A DNA stretch of 36,914 nt from a bacterium. GTDB lineage: Bacteria; Zixibacteria; MSB-5A5; GN15; FEB-12. The notes under the pieces are model-generated. The model did not search any database. It was not told the DNA's origin and saw only the letters and a program-made list of their open reading frames with translations. Within the stretch, counting starts at the first letter, position 1, and every line of letters begins with the position of its first letter. The stretch lies in contig JARGFS010000014.1 of NCBI GenBank assembly GCA_029211095.1, positions 1 to 36,914 of the forward strand, in the 5' to 3' direction. Shown here one piece after another: positions 1-8,631 of this stretch. A program made the position numbers and the translations under genes.

Positions 1-428
1 CATCTGGCCAAAAACTTTATCTGGCTTCGCGTGCCAAGGTTGCTTTTAATACTAATCTGGAGGTTGCCGGTCGCACCGAGATTCCTGAACTGGGCGCAGC
101 GGTAATCTGTAAGAGTTCGCCATACCGGCAAGGAGAGTTGGTGCGTCAGCGGCGAAGCCGGTCGGTTCTTCTGGACCGGTTGAAGGTCCAGATGCCCCTG
201 TCGGTGCGATCCCTTGAGAGTGGAGACAGCTTTGTACCACTGGGGATGGCTGGCTCCAAGAAAGTAGGCGAATATCTAATTAATCGCAAAGTGCCGCGTC
301 CACTCAGGGAGGAGACAGCGGTTGTTTGTGATAGACTTGGTATTGTCTGGCTGATAGGATTTGAAATTGCTGAGCGAGTAAAAATAGACGAAAAGACAGA
401 AGAGGCTTTGAGCATTGAGTACAGTTAA
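1..428 (+). CDS. tilS: tRNA(Ile)-lysidine synthase, C-terminal part (partial at window edge)
   Basis: The reading frame is open from the window edge (first full codon at base 3) to TAA at 426-428, so only the last ~140 residues are present. The catalytic PP-loop domain lies outside the window. The C-terminal substrate-binding domain is recognisable by the run PLGMAGSKKVGEYLI, then KVPRPLRE, IVWLIGFEIAERVKI and a final TEEAL, which match the family pattern LGM.G.KK...F...KVPR..R and ..R..ER.K. TilS converts cytidine-34 of the CAU anticodon of one tRNA-Ile to lysidine, using ATP and lysine, so that it reads AUA codons. It overlaps hpt by 14 nt, as in the common tilS-hpt-ftsH arrangement. The identification rests on this tail only but the motif match is good. 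Confidence 0.85.
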   Translation, partial: SGQKLYLASRAKVAFNTNLEVAGRTEIPELGAAVICKSSPYRQGELVRQRRSRSVLLDRLKVQMPLSVRSLESGDSFVPLGMAGSKKVGEYLINRKVPRPLREETAVVCDRLGIVWLIGFEIAERVKIDEKTEEALSIEYS

Positions 429-966
429 AAACCCCAGTATCCGCCGCGTTCCTTTTGAGATTATGCTGGACCAGAAGACAATCGGAAAGCGCGTGACCGA
501 ACTTGGACGGGAATTGACCCGGGATTACAACGGCCGTCTGCCGATTATGCTTGGCGTCCTCAAAGGCTGCCTGGTCTTTATGGCCGATCTAATCCGAGCT
601 GTTGATATACCTTTGGAGGTGGAGTTTGTTTCGGCCGCCTCATATCGTAAAGGGAGCAAGCCGCAGGATAATGTTGTGCTGCGGGGAGCCTCGACAGTAC
701 CGCTCAAGAACAGGCATGTCCTTCTGATTGAAGGTATTGTGGACTCCGGCAAAACGGTCAGAACTATATTAAAGGAATTGGAACGTCAGGAACCTGCATC
801 GGTTGAGATTGTTACCCTTTTGGACAAACCGGCCAGCCATCGTTCGACCCTTGATATCAAGTACAAGGGGTTCAGCATTGGTAACGAGTTTGTTATTGGA
901 TATGGGCTTGACAATACTCAAAAGTACCGGAACCTTCCGTTCATCGGGCGCGTATTAGAGTCCTAA
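415..966 (+). CDS. hpt: Hypoxanthine(-guanine) phosphoribosyltransferase
   Basis: A 183-residue purine-salvage enzyme that converts hypoxanthine or guanine plus PRPP to IMP or GMP in the cytosol. Family landmarks in order: VLKGCLVFMADL (residues 48-59), the flexible-loop region around VSAASYRKG, the PRPP-binding segment VLLIEGIVDSGKT (102-114), LLDKPASH (135-142), and FVIGYGLDNTQKYRNLPFIG (159-178), where Lys and the aromatic base contacts lie. The TTG start at 415 is chosen because it gives the usual N-terminus and sits some ten bases after an AGAGG-like ribosome site inside tilS. Oddity: the PRPP motif normally reads E-D-I-x-D-[TS]-G, but here it is E106-G107-I-V-D110-S-G, so one of the two ribose-contacting acids is glycine. 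The catalytic Asp110 remains. Confidence 0.9.
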   Translation: MSTVKNPSIRRVPFEIMLDQKTIGKRVTELGRELTRDYNGRLPIMLGVLKGCLVFMADLIRAVDIPLEVEFVSAASYRKGSKPQDNVVLRGASTVPLKNRHVLLIEGIVDSGKTVRTILKELERQEPASVEIVTLLDKPASHRSTLDIKYKGFSIGNEFVIGYGLDNTQKYRNLPFIGRVLES

Positions 967-990
967 GGATCGAGACCGGGTTTTCGGTGA

Positions 991-1020
991 TTGAATATTG
1001 CCCGTCCAGCTGTGTATAAA
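991..1020 (+). promoter_or_regulatory. Putative sigma-70 promoter for ftsH
   Basis: TTGAAT (991-996) and TATAAA (1015-1020) are separated by 18 bp, with four and five of six consensus matches. The predicted start near 1027 leaves a ~30-nt leader containing AGAGGA at 1048-1053 before the TTG start of ftsH. This is pattern matching only. Confidence 0.45.
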
Positions 1021-1058
1021 GATGGAAAGAATGCTTTGAATTGTAATAGAGGATTAAA

Positions 1059-3011
1059 TTGAATAACAGACCGACAAGAAATCGACCCTCCCCGGGAGAC
1101 AAAGACGACAAGCAAAAGGAACCAATGAACTGGCGCAACAATTTCAAGTCTGCTCTTTTCTGGGTAGGCCTGTTTATGGTCATGTTCATAATCTACTCCT
1201 ACTATAATTCCTTCAATCAGGACACGGTGGAAATAACGTATACCGAGTTTTTGGGCCAACTGGACAACAAGAACGTCAGTGAGGTTACTTTTACCGATCA
1301 GGAAATTGAGGGTCGCCTCCACGAAGCACAGACCTTTTCTTCCAGTAACAGCACCACGCCGTATACCAAGTTTAAGACGAGAATCCCATTTCCGGATATC
1401 AATTACGATCTCATAGACCGACTTGAAGAGGCGGGAGTAAAAATTGTGGCCAAGGTCAAAGGACCGGACCTTTTCTCGTATATGATCTCTTTTGCCCCCT
1501 GGATAATTCTCATTCTGATCTGGCTCTTTTTTATCAAGCAGATGCAGGGAGCATCCGGAGCCAAGGGGCTGTTCTCGTTTGGCAAGAGCAAAGCCAAACT
1601 GCTCACCGATGAACGGCCAAAAGTTACGTTCAAGGATGTGGCCGGGGCAGACGAAGCCAAGGAAGAGTTGGGGGAGATTATCGAATTCTTAAAAGAACCC
1701 GGTAAATTCCAGAAGCTGGGGGGAAAGATTCCCAAAGGGGCCCTGCTGCTGGGACCTCCCGGAACGGGCAAAACTTTGCTGGCGCGTGCAATTGCGGGTG
1801 AAGCCGAAGTGCCGTTTTTCTCGATGTCCGGCTCCGATTTTGTGGAGATGTTTGTAGGTGTGGGAGCCAGTCGGGTACGAGACCTGTTTGAGCAAAGTAA
1901 GAAGAACGCTCCCTGTATAATTTTCATAGATGAAATTGACGCGGTCGGTCGTCATCGTGGTACCGGCCTCGGCGGTGGACATGACGAGCGGGAGCAGACC
2001 CTCAACCAGCTGCTGGTTGAGATGGATGGATTTGAGTCTAACGATGGAGTCATTTTGATTGCCGCCACCAACCGTCCGGATGTTCTTGATCCCGCCCTGC
2101 TCCGGCCGGGAAGATTTGACCGCCAGATCGTGGTGCCTACTCCCGATGTTAAGGGGCGTGAAGGGATTCTGAAAGTCCATGTGGGCAAAGTGAAGATGTC
2201 TGAAGACGTAGACCTCAAAGTTTTGGCCCGGGGCACTCCCGGTATGTCCGGTGCTGACCTGGCCAATCTCGTCAACGAAGCAGCGCTACTGGCTGCGCGA
2301 AGAGAGAAAGACTCGGTTGGTAACGATGAGTTTGATGAAGCCAAAGATAAAGTTATGATGGGCTCGGCCCGGAGGTCGCTCGTCATCACGGATGATGAAA
2401 AGAAGATCATCGCTTACCATGAAGCTGGCCATACTTTGGTGGCCAAGTTCCTCCCCAAAGCGGACCCGATCCACAAAGTGACAATCGTCCCACGTGGGAT
2501 GGCCCTCGGGATTACTCAGTCTCTGCCGGTCGATGAACGTCATACTCATTCACTGGAATATCTGGAAGCCACCCTGGCCGTACTCATGGGGGGACGCGTG
2601 GCGGAACTGATCGTGTTCAACCAGCTTGATACTGGGGCCGGAAATGATCTGGACCGTTCGACCCGATTGGCCCGTAAGATGGTCTGCAACTGGGGTATGT
2701 CAGAGAAGCTCGGTCCGGTCACCTTTGGGAAAACGGAAGAACATATATTCCTCGGCAAAGAGATTCAGCAGCGGCACGAGTACTCTGAGAAAACTGCCGA
2801 AAGTATTGACCACGAGGTGAAACGATTTGTCGAGGAAGGCGAGAAAGTCGCCCATGACATACTGAGCAAGCATGTCGATAAGCTCCATTTGCTGGCCGAA
2901 GCGCTGTTGGAGAAAGAGATTGTTGACAGTGCCGAAGTCGATGAAATAATCGGTCGCTCTTCGGGTGATGCTGAAAGAGTAGAGAAACCGGTTCCAACTC
3001 CGGAAGTCTGA
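1059..3011 (+). CDS. ftsH: ATP-dependent zinc metalloprotease FtsH
   Basis: A 650-residue membrane-anchored AAA+ protease that degrades unassembled membrane proteins and regulatory proteins such as LpxC in other diderms. Visible domains: cytoplasmic N-terminus; TM1 (~residues 31-50); a periplasmic FtsH_ext domain (~52-140); TM2 (~143-160); AAA+ domain with Walker A GPPGTGKT (232-239), Walker B IIFIDEID (287-294) and second-region-of-homology [18 protein letters not shown]; then the M41 protease domain with zinc site HEAGH (454-458) and a third ligand Asp in AGNDLDRST (~530). The TTG start at 1059 follows AGAGGA with 5 nt spacing and gives the normal length. The N-terminal extension before TM1 is short, charged and polar. 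A terminator-like hairpin follows at 3039-3076. Nothing catalytic is missing. Confidence 0.97.
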   Translation: MNNRPTRNRPSPGDKDDKQKEPMNWRNNFKSALFWVGLFMVMFIIYSYYNSFNQDTVEITYTEFLGQLDNKNVSEVTFTDQEIEGRLHEAQTFSSSNSTTPYTKFKTRIPFPDINYDLIDRLEEAGVKIVAKVKGPDLFSYMISFAPWIILILIWLFFIKQMQGASGAKGLFSFGKSKAKLLTDERPKVTFKDVAGADEAKEELGEIIEFLKEPGKFQKLGGKIPKGALLLGPPGTGKTLLARAIAGEAEVPFFSMSGSDFVEMFVGVGASRVRDLFEQSKKNAPCIIFIDEIDAVGRHRGTGLGGGHDEREQTLNQLLVEMDGFESNDGVILIAATNRPDVLDPALLRPGRFDRQIVVPTPDVKGREGILKVHVGKVKMSEDVDLKVLARGTPGMSGADLANLVNEAALLAARREKDSVGNDEFDEAKDKVMMGSARRSLVITDDEKKIIAYHEAGHTLVAKFLPKADPIHKVTIVPRGMALGITQSLPVDERHTHSLEYLEATLAVLMGGRVAELIVFNQLDTGAGNDLDRSTRLARKMVCNWGMSEKLGPVTFGKTEEHIFLGKEIQQRHEYSEKTAESIDHEVKRFVEEGEKVAHDILSKHVDKLHLLAEALLEKEIVDSAEVDEIIGRSSGDAERVEKPVPTPEV

Positions 3012-3038
3012 TTTCTACCGAAATTCTGCTGATTATGA

Positions 3039-3076
3039 CCCGGCTGTTCGTTCAAAACGGAGCGGCCGGGCTTTTT
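3039..3076 (+). terminator. Rho-independent terminator after ftsH
   Basis: CCCGGCTGTTC (3039-3049) pairs with GAGCGGCCGGG (3060-3070) to form an 11-bp stem with G-U wobbles and a 10-nt loop, followed by C and five T. It lies 28 bp after the ftsH stop and before the folP promoter region. Confidence 0.75.
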
Positions 3077-3110
3077 CTTGGCTCATTCAGTCCTCTCAAA
3101 CGCATTGGGC

Positions 3111-3140
3111 TTGATTTTGTCTGCTTGAACCTCTTATATA
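3111..3140 (+). promoter_or_regulatory. Putative promoter for folP-cdaA
   Basis: TTGATT (3111-3116), 18 bp, TATATA (3135-3140). It is placed directly after the ftsH terminator and ~30 bp before folP, whose ATG is preceded by GGAG at 3162-3165. Moderate consensus match only. Confidence 0.4.
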
Positions 3141-3170
3141 GGAGTAGGTTAAATCGGAGAACGGAGATCG

Positions 3171-4052
3171 ATGACAATCAGGACAGCCAAAAGGACGGAA
3201 TCAGCAACAAAGGGGATTTGCCTCAGTGATGGACGGGTCTTGAGTTTGGCCAAACCGCTGGTTATGGGCATTCTCAACATTACTCCGGACTCTTTTTCTG
3301 ATGGCGGCCGGTTTAATTCGATCGACCGGGCGCTGGAGCAAGCCCTGCTGATGGTATCGGAGGGGGCGGACCTGATTGATGTAGGGGGAGAGTCGAGTCG
3401 ACCCGGAGCCGATCCGGTACCTTTGGAAGTGGAACTGGAGCGGGTTATTCCGCTGGTTGAGTCTATCCGGGCCAAGTCCGACATCCCGATCTCAATTGAT
3501 ACTTACAAAGCCGAAGTAGCCGGCGCGGCACTCAAGGCCGGGGCTGACATTATCAACGATATCTCCGCTATGAGATTTGATCCCGGAATGGTCACTCTGG
3601 TCCAGGCCACAGTCGTACCGGTGATACTCATGCATATGTTGGGCAAGCCCAAAGATATGCAGCAGAACCCGGTCTATACAGACTGCGTGGGGGAGATAGC
3701 TGAATTTTTCCGGGAAAGAATTGAGTTCTGTCAGTCAAGTGGAATAGAGCCTGATCGACTGATAATTGATCCCGGAATCGGCTTTGGCAAGCGACTTCAC
3801 GATAACCTGGCTATTCTTTCAGGCATAGATCAGCTTGCCCGGACAGGATTGCCAATTTTGATTGGGGCTTCGCGAAAATCATTTATCGGTCAGTTGACTC
3901 CTGGTGGGGGGAACGCCTCGGAGCGGTTGGGTGGCTCTATTGCTGCCGCCACTGTGGCAATTCTGGGCGGGGCCGATATTATTAGAGTACATGATGTCCG
4001 GGAAACTGTGGAAGCAATCAGTCTGATTAACGCCCTTAAGGAAACAAAATGA
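3171..4052 (+). CDS. folP: Dihydropteroate synthase
   Basis: A 293-residue TIM-barrel enzyme that condenses 6-hydroxymethyl-dihydropterin pyrophosphate with p-aminobenzoate to dihydropteroate in folate synthesis; it is the sulfonamide target. The DHPS signatures are all present: MGILNITPDSFSDGG near the N-terminus, DVGGESSRPGADPV, SIDTYKAEV, INDISA, LMHMLGKPKDMQ, IIDPGIGFGK and LIGASRKSFIG. About 25 residues precede the first barrel strand, which is usual. The ATG at 3171 has GGAG five bases upstream. The stop codon overlaps the cdaA start in ATGA (4049-4052), so the two are probably translationally coupled, as in many bacteria where folP precedes the diadenylate cyclase gene. Confidence 0.95.
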   Translation: MTIRTAKRTESATKGICLSDGRVLSLAKPLVMGILNITPDSFSDGGRFNSIDRALEQALLMVSEGADLIDVGGESSRPGADPVPLEVELERVIPLVESIRAKSDIPISIDTYKAEVAGAALKAGADIINDISAMRFDPGMVTLVQATVVPVILMHMLGKPKDMQQNPVYTDCVGEIAEFFRERIEFCQSSGIEPDRLIIDPGIGFGKRLHDNLAILSGIDQLARTGLPILIGASRKSFIGQLTPGGGNASERLGGSIAAATVAILGGADIIRVHDVRETVEAISLINALKETK

Positions 4053-4810
4053 CCCTCATTGAATATGATTTTATCAGCTTTGGGCTGAAAGATATTGTCG
4101 ATATCCTGATAGTATCGTTCATATTCTTTCAGTTGCTCAAACTGATGCAGGGTACAAGATCGGCTCAGATCATAATCGGACTTTTTTCTCTGGCACTGGT
4201 TGCTTTTGTTTCTTACTGGTTTCAGTTGGAAGGTTTGGCCTGGCTCTTTTCCAATCTGGCCACATTTGGACTGATTGTGCTTGTCATAGTGTTCCAGCCG
4301 GAACTGCGCGGAATGCTGGCCCAATTTGGACAGAGCCGTATCTTCAATCGCATGTTTGCGGCGGAGCAGCGTCGCTCTATTGAGGAGATATCCAGAGCCG
4401 CCCTCAGGCTGGCCGAACTCAGGTATGGCGGACTGATTGTAATAGAGCGCCAGACAGGACTTCGTAATTTTGCTGAATCCGGCAAAGAATTGAATGCCGA
4501 GTTGTCTTCGGAACTGCTGGTTACCCTCTTCACTCCTTACACCCCGCTCCATGATGGCGCTGTCATAGTCTCTGGAGATCATATTGTGGCGGCGGCGGCA
4601 TCGCTCCCACTGACCATAAACCTCAGATACTCCAAACTGTTTGGAATGCGCCATAAAGCGGCGGTCGGGGTTTCGGAAGTCTCCGACGCGGTCGTGATTG
4701 TGGTCTCAGAAGAGACGAGCCAGTTGTCGATAGCTTATGACGGCATTCTTCACGGCAAAATCAAGACCAACGAATTCCGCGAACATCTGGCCCAGTACCT
4801 GAACCGCTGA
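4049..4810 (+). CDS. cdaA: Membrane diadenylate cyclase CdaA (c-di-AMP synthase)
   Basis: A 253-residue CdaA/DacA-type enzyme that makes cyclic di-AMP from two ATP. Two or three hydrophobic N-terminal helices (about residues 13-31, 38-58 and 70-82) are followed by the DAC domain. The catalytic DGA motif is seen in PLHDGAVIV (169-171). The second motif, usually G-T-R-H-R-A-A, is here G-M-R-H-K-A-A (199-205), so the last Arg of RHR is Lys. VFQPELRGML before the cyclase domain is a family hallmark. It overlaps folP by 4 nt. No cdaR (YbbR) or glmM gene follows, unlike Firmicutes operons; a terminator lies downstream. Confidence 0.93.
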   Translation: MTLIEYDFISFGLKDIVDILIVSFIFFQLLKLMQGTRSAQIIIGLFSLALVAFVSYWFQLEGLAWLFSNLATFGLIVLVIVFQPELRGMLAQFGQSRIFNRMFAAEQRRSIEEISRAALRLAELRYGGLIVIERQTGLRNFAESGKELNAELSSELLVTLFTPYTPLHDGAVIVSGDHIVAAAASLPLTINLRYSKLFGMRHKAAVGVSEVSDAVVIVVSEETSQLSIAYDGILHGKIKTNEFREHLAQYLNR

Positions 4811-4837
4811 GGTCAACCCGACAAAAGCAGATACGAA

Positions 4838-4866
4838 TTGACAAATCCGCCTGAGGGATATATCTT
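4838..4866 (+). promoter_or_regulatory. Putative promoter upstream of lepA leader
   Basis: Perfect TTGACA at 4838-4843, 17-bp spacer, TATCTT at 4861-4866 (four of six). Its predicted transcript would start near 4873 and reach the hairpin at 4902-4936 within ~60 nt, before the lepA start at 4965. Confidence 0.45.
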
Positions 4867-4901
4867 TGCGCTCACCAGTAAAGCAGAAATTATATTATGA
4901 T

Positions 4902-4936
4902 CCGGCGGCTGCGGTTAGGTTTCGCCGGTTTTTTTT
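4902..4936 (+). terminator. Rho-independent terminator between cdaA and lepA (possible lepA attenuator)
   Basis: CCGGCG (4902-4907) pairs with CGCCGG (4923-4928), leaving a 15-nt loop, and is followed directly by eight T (4929-4936). It ends the folP-cdaA unit. Because a promoter-like site lies just upstream at 4838-4866, it could also act on a short leader RNA for lepA. Confidence 0.75.
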
Positions 4937-4964
4937 GACTTAAGATGGACAGGCTTGTTAAGAG

Positions 4965-6767
4965 ATGATTGATCAGAAACAGATTCGCAATTTCTCCATT
5001 ATCGCCCATATCGATCATGGCAAGTCCACGCTGGCTGATCGCTTACTCCAGTCGACCAATACAATCTCGGAGCGGAATATGAAGCATCAGGTCCTGGACT
5101 CTATGGACCTGGAGCGTGAGCGCGGGATTACAATCAAAGCGCATGCTATCCGACTGCTCTACAAAGCAGCGGACCAGAAGGAGTACCAACTCAACCTGAT
5201 TGATACCCCCGGGCATGTTGATTTCACTTATGAAGTGAGCCGATCTCTGGCTGCCTGCGAAGGAGCTATTCTGGTCGTGGATGCCTCACAGGGGATTGAG
5301 GCGCAAACGCTGTCCAACCTCTATCTGGCTATGGACAATAATCTCGAAATATTACCCGTGCTGAACAAGATTGATCTGCCCAATGCAAGACCGGAAGAGA
5401 TTGAAGCAGAGGTGGTTGATCTGCTGGGGTGCAAACCGGAAGAGGTTATCCACTGCTCAGCCAAAGAGGGAATTGGCGTGGACCGGCTGCTGGAAGAGAT
5501 CGTTCGGGTCATTCCATCGCCGACCGGTGATCCTGAGGCGCCCTTGCAGGCTATGATTTTTGACTCCCTTTTTGACAGCTATCGCGGGGCGATGCCGTTT
5601 GTAAAGATTGTGAATGGCCAACTGAACAAAGGGGAAAAGATTAAGCTTCTGTCGAACGGCAAAGAGTACGACGCCGACGAAATCGGCTATATGTGCATGA
5701 CCAAAGTCCCCCAAGCGTCACTGGGAGTGGGGGAAGTGGGCTACCTGTTTGCGTCCATCAAAGAAGTAGCCGACACCAAAATCGGCGACACGGTCACAAC
5801 CGCGTCCAGACCGGCCAAAGAGCCGCTCGGCGGGTTTATTGATGTCAAGCCGATGGTCTATTCCGGCCTCTATCCGGCCGTGGCGGAGAACTTCTCTGAG
5901 TTGAGAGAAGCGCTTGAGAGACTTAAACTGAATGATTCTTCGTTATCTTTCGTTCCGGAGTCCTCGCAGGCGCTCGGGTTCGGTTTCAGAACCGGTTTTC
6001 TCGGCCTGCTGCATATGGAGATCATTACCGAGCGGCTCTCACGAGAGTATAACCAGACAATCATTAACACTGTCCCCAATGTTGAATATTTTGTCTATAC
6101 CATTTCCGGCGAGAAAAAAATTGTCGACAATCCCGCTCACATGCCGAAACCGGCCGACATCGACTATATTGAGGAGCCGTTTGTAAATGCCCAGGTGATT
6201 GTTCCCGATGAGTTTGTGGGGGCAGTTATGAAACTGGCTATGGACCGGCGCGGGGAATACAAGAATACAGAGTATCTGTCACCGACCCGAGCCAGTATCA
6301 GTTACATATTTCCACTCAGTGAGATAATTTTTGACTTTTATGACAAACTGAAATCAGCCACCAGAGGGTACGCATCGTTTGACTATGGCCTCCCGTTCTA
6401 TCGTAGGTCCAGCCTGGTCAAACTGGATATCCTGATAAATACGGAGCCGGTCGATGCTCTTTCCACGATAATTCACCGGGAAAAGGCGTATCATTGGGGG
6501 AAAAACCTCAATGAGAAACTTCGCACCCTGATTCCGCGGCAGATGTTTGAAGTTGTCATTCAGGCAGCTATCGGGAGCAAGATTGTCAGCCGGGCGACCA
6601 TTCGTCCGCTCCGCAAAAACGTGACTGCTCGCTGCTATGGGGGCGATATCACGCGCAAGCGCAAGTTGCTGGAACGGCAGAAAGAGGGGAAAAAGCGGAT
6701 GAAGCAGCTTGGCAGTGTGGAGATTCCGCAGGAAGCTTTCCTGGCCGCTCTGGAAGTAGAACGCTGA
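4965..6767 (+). CDS. lepA: Elongation factor 4 (LepA) GTPase
   Basis: A 600-residue translational GTPase, the usual family length. It acts on the ribosome (back-translocation in vitro; initiation or biogenesis roles in vivo). G-domain motifs: AHIDHGKST (G1), the switch I region [15 protein letters not shown] (G3) and NKIDLPNA (G4), followed by domains II, III and V and the LepA-specific C-terminal domain with [20 protein letters not shown] and a Lys/Arg-rich tail. The ATG at 4965 gives the typical start [19 protein letters not shown]. It lies 28 bp after the terminator T-run, so transcription must come from a promoter in or before the leader. No defects seen. Confidence 0.97.
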   Translation: MIDQKQIRNFSIIAHIDHGKSTLADRLLQSTNTISERNMKHQVLDSMDLERERGITIKAHAIRLLYKAADQKEYQLNLIDTPGHVDFTYEVSRSLAACEGAILVVDASQGIEAQTLSNLYLAMDNNLEILPVLNKIDLPNARPEEIEAEVVDLLGCKPEEVIHCSAKEGIGVDRLLEEIVRVIPSPTGDPEAPLQAMIFDSLFDSYRGAMPFVKIVNGQLNKGEKIKLLSNGKEYDADEIGYMCMTKVPQASLGVGEVGYLFASIKEVADTKIGDTVTTASRPAKEPLGGFIDVKPMVYSGLYPAVAENFSELREALERLKLNDSSLSFVPESSQALGFGFRTGFLGLLHMEIITERLSREYNQTIINTVPNVEYFVYTISGEKKIVDNPAHMPKPADIDYIEEPFVNAQVIVPDEFVGAVMKLAMDRRGEYKNTEYLSPTRASISYIFPLSEIIFDFYDKLKSATRGYASFDYGLPFYRRSSLVKLDILINTEPVDALSTIIHREKAYHWGKNLNEKLRTLIPRQMFEVVIQAAIGSKIVSRATIRPLRKNVTARCYGGDITRKRKLLERQKEGKKRMKQLGSVEIPQEAFLAALEVER

Positions 6768-6869
6768 TCCGCTAACTGCAAGCGCTCGAAAGAGCGGCGG
6801 GACACATTTCCCTTCTGGGGTGTATCAAAGATTGATTGCAATTCAAATGATTTAGTAGATATTTGAGAT

Positions 6870-8132
6870 ATGAAGCAAATTTCAATAGTTGTCGCACTTC
6901 TGATCTTGCTTGCCACCAGTTCCCGGTCGGCTTCGCTGCTGATCCCTATGGATGAGACGCAGACCGATCACCTTAAAGCTTACGGCGTGGTTTTCCAGGC
7001 TTTGGCCAATGGGGAGAAATCCCAGTGGCTGCTGAACTATCGGGGCGGCTCCTTCCTAACTGACATTTCCGAGCGGACCATAAACAAGTGTCTCGTGATG
7101 GGAGTTACCTACGAGCGAGTCAGTGCCGGGCAGGTGGCGGATATTTTCCGGAGGATCGAAGTCGAGAATATGGAGCGGGTGGAATTGGAAAAGGCTCCGG
7201 CTATTGCCGTCTATTCTCCGCCATCCATGCAGCCGTGGGATGATGCGGTCACCCTGGCCCTTACGTATGCCGAGATCAAATACGATGTTATCTGGGATAA
7301 AGAGGTGCTATCGTCTGCGCTTGATGACTATGACTGGCTGCATTGCCATCACGAAGATTTCACCGGGCAGTACGGCAAGTTCTATGCTGCGTTTCGCAAT
7401 CAACTCTGGTACCAGGCGGATGTGAAGACCAACGAAGAGATGGCGGCCAGCCTTGGTTACAACAAAGTCTCCCAGATGAAACGGGATGTAGCGCTCACAA
7501 TTTATGATTTTGTGCGGCGGGGCGGCTTTCTGTTCTCGATGTGTTCGGCGCCGGAAACAATTGATATCGCCCTGGCGGCCAAAGATGTTGATATCGTCCC
7601 GCGGGAGTTCGATGGCGACCCTATTGATCCGGGAGCCCAGCAGGCCCTTGACTATAGTGGGACTTTCGCCTTTGAGAATTTCCATGTCACCACCGACCCC
7701 ATGCTCTACCGGCACAGCGATATCGACACCTACCCGGATCGTCTGGCTCGCTTTCCCGGACAACAGAATGACTTTTTCTACCTCTTCGACTTTGCCGCCA
7801 AGCTTGACCCCGTACCTACCATGTTGACCCAGAACCATGTGAATACGGTCGATGCTTTCATGGGGCAGTCGACCGGGTTTAGAAAATCACTGCTCCGGAA
7901 ATCAGTTATCGCCCTGGGTCAGCCGGACAATTTTGACGAGGTACGCTATATTCATGGAAATATCGGGCGGGGGACTTTCACTTTCCTCTCCGGTCATGAT
8001 CCCGAAGACTACCAGCACATGGTTCACGATCCGCCGACTGATCTCTCTTTGCACAAAAACTCGCCCGGATATCGCCTCTTGCTCAACAATGTGCTCTTTC
8101 CGGCGGCCAAGCGAAAAGAACGTAAGACATGA
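6870..8132 (+). CDS. Secreted protein of unknown function, 'asparagine synthetase B-like' family with GATase-like fold
   Basis: A 420-residue protein with a signal peptide (residues 1 to ~21, hydrophobic VVALLILLAT then SRSAS) and no later membrane segment, so probably periplasmic or exported. The mature start LLIPMDETQTDHLKAYG and WLLNYRGGSFLTD (residues 53-65) match, from memory, a Bacteroidota family often named 'asparagine synthetase B' in databases. I see neither an N-terminal glutaminase Cys nor an ATP-pyrophosphatase motif, so that name should not be taken as function. The middle has DYDWLHCHHEDF (153-164) and GGFLFSMCSAPETID (218-232). Cys225 sits in a strand-turn-helix context like the nucleophile elbow of class-I glutamine-amidotransferase or ThuA-like folds. 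It lies alone between lepA and ruvX. Exported status is a good inference; the reaction is unknown. Confidence 0.75.
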   Translation: MKQISIVVALLILLATSSRSASLLIPMDETQTDHLKAYGVVFQALANGEKSQWLLNYRGGSFLTDISERTINKCLVMGVTYERVSAGQVADIFRRIEVENMERVELEKAPAIAVYSPPSMQPWDDAVTLALTYAEIKYDVIWDKEVLSSALDDYDWLHCHHEDFTGQYGKFYAAFRNQLWYQADVKTNEEMAASLGYNKVSQMKRDVALTIYDFVRRGGFLFSMCSAPETIDIALAAKDVDIVPREFDGDPIDPGAQQALDYSGTFAFENFHVTTDPMLYRHSDIDTYPDRLARFPGQQNDFFYLFDFAAKLDPVPTMLTQNHVNTVDAFMGQSTGFRKSLLRKSVIALGQPDNFDEVRYIHGNIGRGTFTFLSGHDPEDYQHMVHDPPTDLSLHKNSPGYRLLLNNVLFPAAKRKERKT

Positions 8133-8196
8133 CCTAAGCGATCCGCGTAATCGTTTTATGGTTGTGCCTTAAGTAAGCAAATGCGATTTTGATCCG

Positions 8197-8631
8197 GTGA
8201 CAGCATACAATAAGACATTCTTGGGAATTGACTTTGGTGAGCGAAGGATTGGTTTGGCCAAGTCCGACCCTACCGGTATGATTGCGTCTGCTCTCAAGAC
8301 GCTGGAGGTCAAATCAAACGCCAACGCCCTGGCCCAGCTCGAAATAGAATTGAACGAGATTGAGCCGGATGGCATTGTGGTCGGCTACCCATTGAGTGAG
8401 TCCGGTGAAATCAGCAAAATGTGTCTGGCTATCGACCGCTTCATTGAGAGGCTAAGAACGATCTACACCGGCCCGGTTCATAAAATCGATGAACGGTATT
8501 CTTCGCTCGAAGCAGAGAGTATCATCCATGCGCACGGGAAAAAGATAGGGCAGGACAAAAAGCGGGTTGATCGTCTGGCCGCTGTAATCATTCTGCAGCG
8601 ATTCCTGGATGGCCTGGAGAGGTCGATTTGA
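8197..8631 (+). CDS. ruvX: Putative pre-16S rRNA nuclease / Holliday-junction-resolvase-like protein (YqgF/RuvX)
   Basis: A 144-residue RNase H-fold protein. FLGIDFGERRIGLA (8-21) carries the first catalytic Asp12, IVVGYPLSESGE (60-71) is the second strand signature, IDERYSSLEAE (97-107) carries the central acid, and RVDRLAAVIIL (123-133) carries the last Asp125. E. coli YqgF is essential for 16S 5' maturation; the family was first named for resolvase similarity. The GTG start at 8197 is chosen because it gives the usual short lead before the first strand and because the nearby ATG at 8181 is out of frame with an early stop. I see no clear ribosome site. Its stop overlaps the mltG start by 4 nt (TTGA), the widespread ruvX-mltG pairing. 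Confidence 0.92.
   Translation: MTAYNKTFLGIDFGERRIGLAKSDPTGMIASALKTLEVKSNANALAQLEIELNEIEPDGIVVGYPLSESGEISKMCLAIDRFIERLRTIYTGPVHKIDERYSSLEAESIIHAHGKKIGQDKKRVDRLAAVIILQRFLDGLERSI

Noticed and set aside
3890-4654. Open minus-strand frame of ~250 codons antisense to folP and cdaA
   Set aside because: It runs opposite two well-supported genes whose motifs account for the sequence. The translation has no recognisable domain, and its composition is that of reverse-complemented codons.
6783-6796. CGCTC-GAAA-GAGCG tetraloop hairpin after lepA as a terminator
   Set aside because: The stem is good but no T-run follows, so it does not qualify as an intrinsic terminator.
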